From: an uncultured Methylococcaceae bacterium
GTDB taxonomy: Bacteria > Pseudomonadota > Gammaproteobacteria > Methylococcales > Methylococcaceae
NCBI GenBank assembly: GCA_903910005.1
Contig: CAIVXW010000223.1
Location: forward strand, 1 to 6,543
Direction of reading: 5' to 3'
DNA length: 6,543 nt
The position numbers were made by a program, and so were the translations under genes. The notes below the pieces were generated by a model that saw nothing but the letters and a program-made list of their open reading frames with translations, made no database searches and was not told the DNA's origin. Below are positions 6,090 through 6,543 of this stretch, piece by piece; positions within the stretch are counted from its first letter, which is position 1, and every line of letters begins with the position of its first letter.

Positions 6090-6543
6090 TCAGACAGTCG
6101 CATCCATGGCGGAACGCATGGAACGGATGAGGGCAGTCATTTCGGCCAGTGCCCGGGCAGGATCAGCCGGGTGGTTTTCAATCGAACTCACCAGGGCACT
6201 GCCCACCACCACCGCATCGGCCACCCGGGCCAGTTCTGCGGCGGTTTCGGCATTCTTGACACCAAAGCCAACACCGACCGGTAGATCGGTTAACTGGCGA
6301 ATGGCACTAAGGCGGGTCTGCACGTCGGCGATGTCAAGGTGGGACGCTCCCGTCACCCCCTTGAGCGAGACATAGTAAAGGTAGCCGCTACCCAGTTGTC
6401 CCATGCTGCGGATGCGTTCGTCGGTGCTGTTCGGAGCCAGCAGATAAATCGTGTCCAGCCCGGCCTGGCGTAACAGGGGAGCCAGTTCAGCGGATTCCTC
6501 CGGTGGCAGGTCCACCGTCAGCACGCCGTCGACGCCAGCCTCC
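6090..6543 (-). CDS. trpA: Tryptophan synthase alpha subunit, 5' end cut off by window edge
   Basis: TrpA cleaves indole-3-glycerol phosphate and passes indole through a tunnel to TrpB. The window holds the last 150 codons plus stop, reading inward from the right edge; the first complete residues are EAGVDGVLTVDLPPEES, which aligns with the E. coli segment starting EAGVDGVL, so roughly the last 55% of the usual 268 residues is present. Visible TIM-barrel landmarks are LLAPNS, GYLYYVSLKGVTGA (the Tyr and loop-6 region), VGVGFGVKN (phosphate-binding glycines) and VVVGSALV (second phosphate-binding Gly-Ser). The catalytic Glu and Asp lie in the missing N-terminal part. The GTG at 6524 is an internal valine, not a start. 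The stop lies 24 bases before accD. The linkage trpA-accD-folC is common in non-enteric Gammaproteobacteria, and trpB is expected just beyond the edge. Confidence 0.97.
   Translation of the reverse strand, partial: EAGVDGVLTVDLPPEESAELAPLLRQAGLDTIYLLAPNSTDERIRSMGQLGSGYLYYVSLKGVTGASHLDIADVQTRLSAIRQLTDLPVGVGFGVKNAETAAELARVADAVVVGSALVSSIENHPADPARALAEMTALIRSMRSAMDATV

Overview
The window is one stretch of tightly packed genes, all on the minus strand, so it reads from the right edge to the left. The order is trpA (5' end cut off at the right edge), accD, folC, a dedD-type SPOR-domain gene, cvpA, purF, and then a cytosine-5 DNA methyltransferase gene that runs off the left edge. The first six form an arrangement typical of Gammaproteobacteria, especially non-enteric lineages in which trpFBA sits directly before accD-folC. 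Moderate GC (roughly 55-60% in the housekeeping genes, from hand-counted lines) and protein sequences close to the E. coli homologues fit a gammaproteobacterium. I cannot name the genus.

Right part (6543 down to 5160): the C-terminal half of tryptophan synthase alpha, then the carboxyltransferase beta subunit of acetyl-CoA carboxylase with its four-cysteine zinc site. Middle (5157 down to 2463): folylpolyglutamate/dihydrofolate synthase, a single-pass SPOR protein whose start and ribosome binding site lie inside the folC end, and the membrane protein CvpA. Left-middle (2447 down to 939): amidophosphoribosyltransferase, the first committed enzyme of purine synthesis. Gaps between these genes run from an overlap of 28 bases to 24 bases. 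The one exception is dedD-cvpA, which has either a 4-base overlap or an 83-base gap depending on the cvpA start. I see no terminator or convincing promoter between genes, so a single operon or read-through unit is likely. The products join folate and purine synthesis (folC, purF), the first step of fatty-acid synthesis (accD), tryptophan synthesis (trpA) and envelope/division functions (dedD, cvpA).

Left part (893 to 1): a DNA (cytosine-5) methyltransferase with motifs I, IV, VI, VIII, IX and the start of X intact. It starts 45 bases after the purF stop, where metZ is found in Pseudomonas-like versions of this operon. Its GC is visibly lower (about 50% in the lines counted). This is the only accessory element and the best lead in the window, probably part of a restriction-modification system or an orphan methylase whose partner, if any, is outside. 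I do not see a clearly new biological system. The other observations concern gene starts, overlaps and homopolymer tracts.
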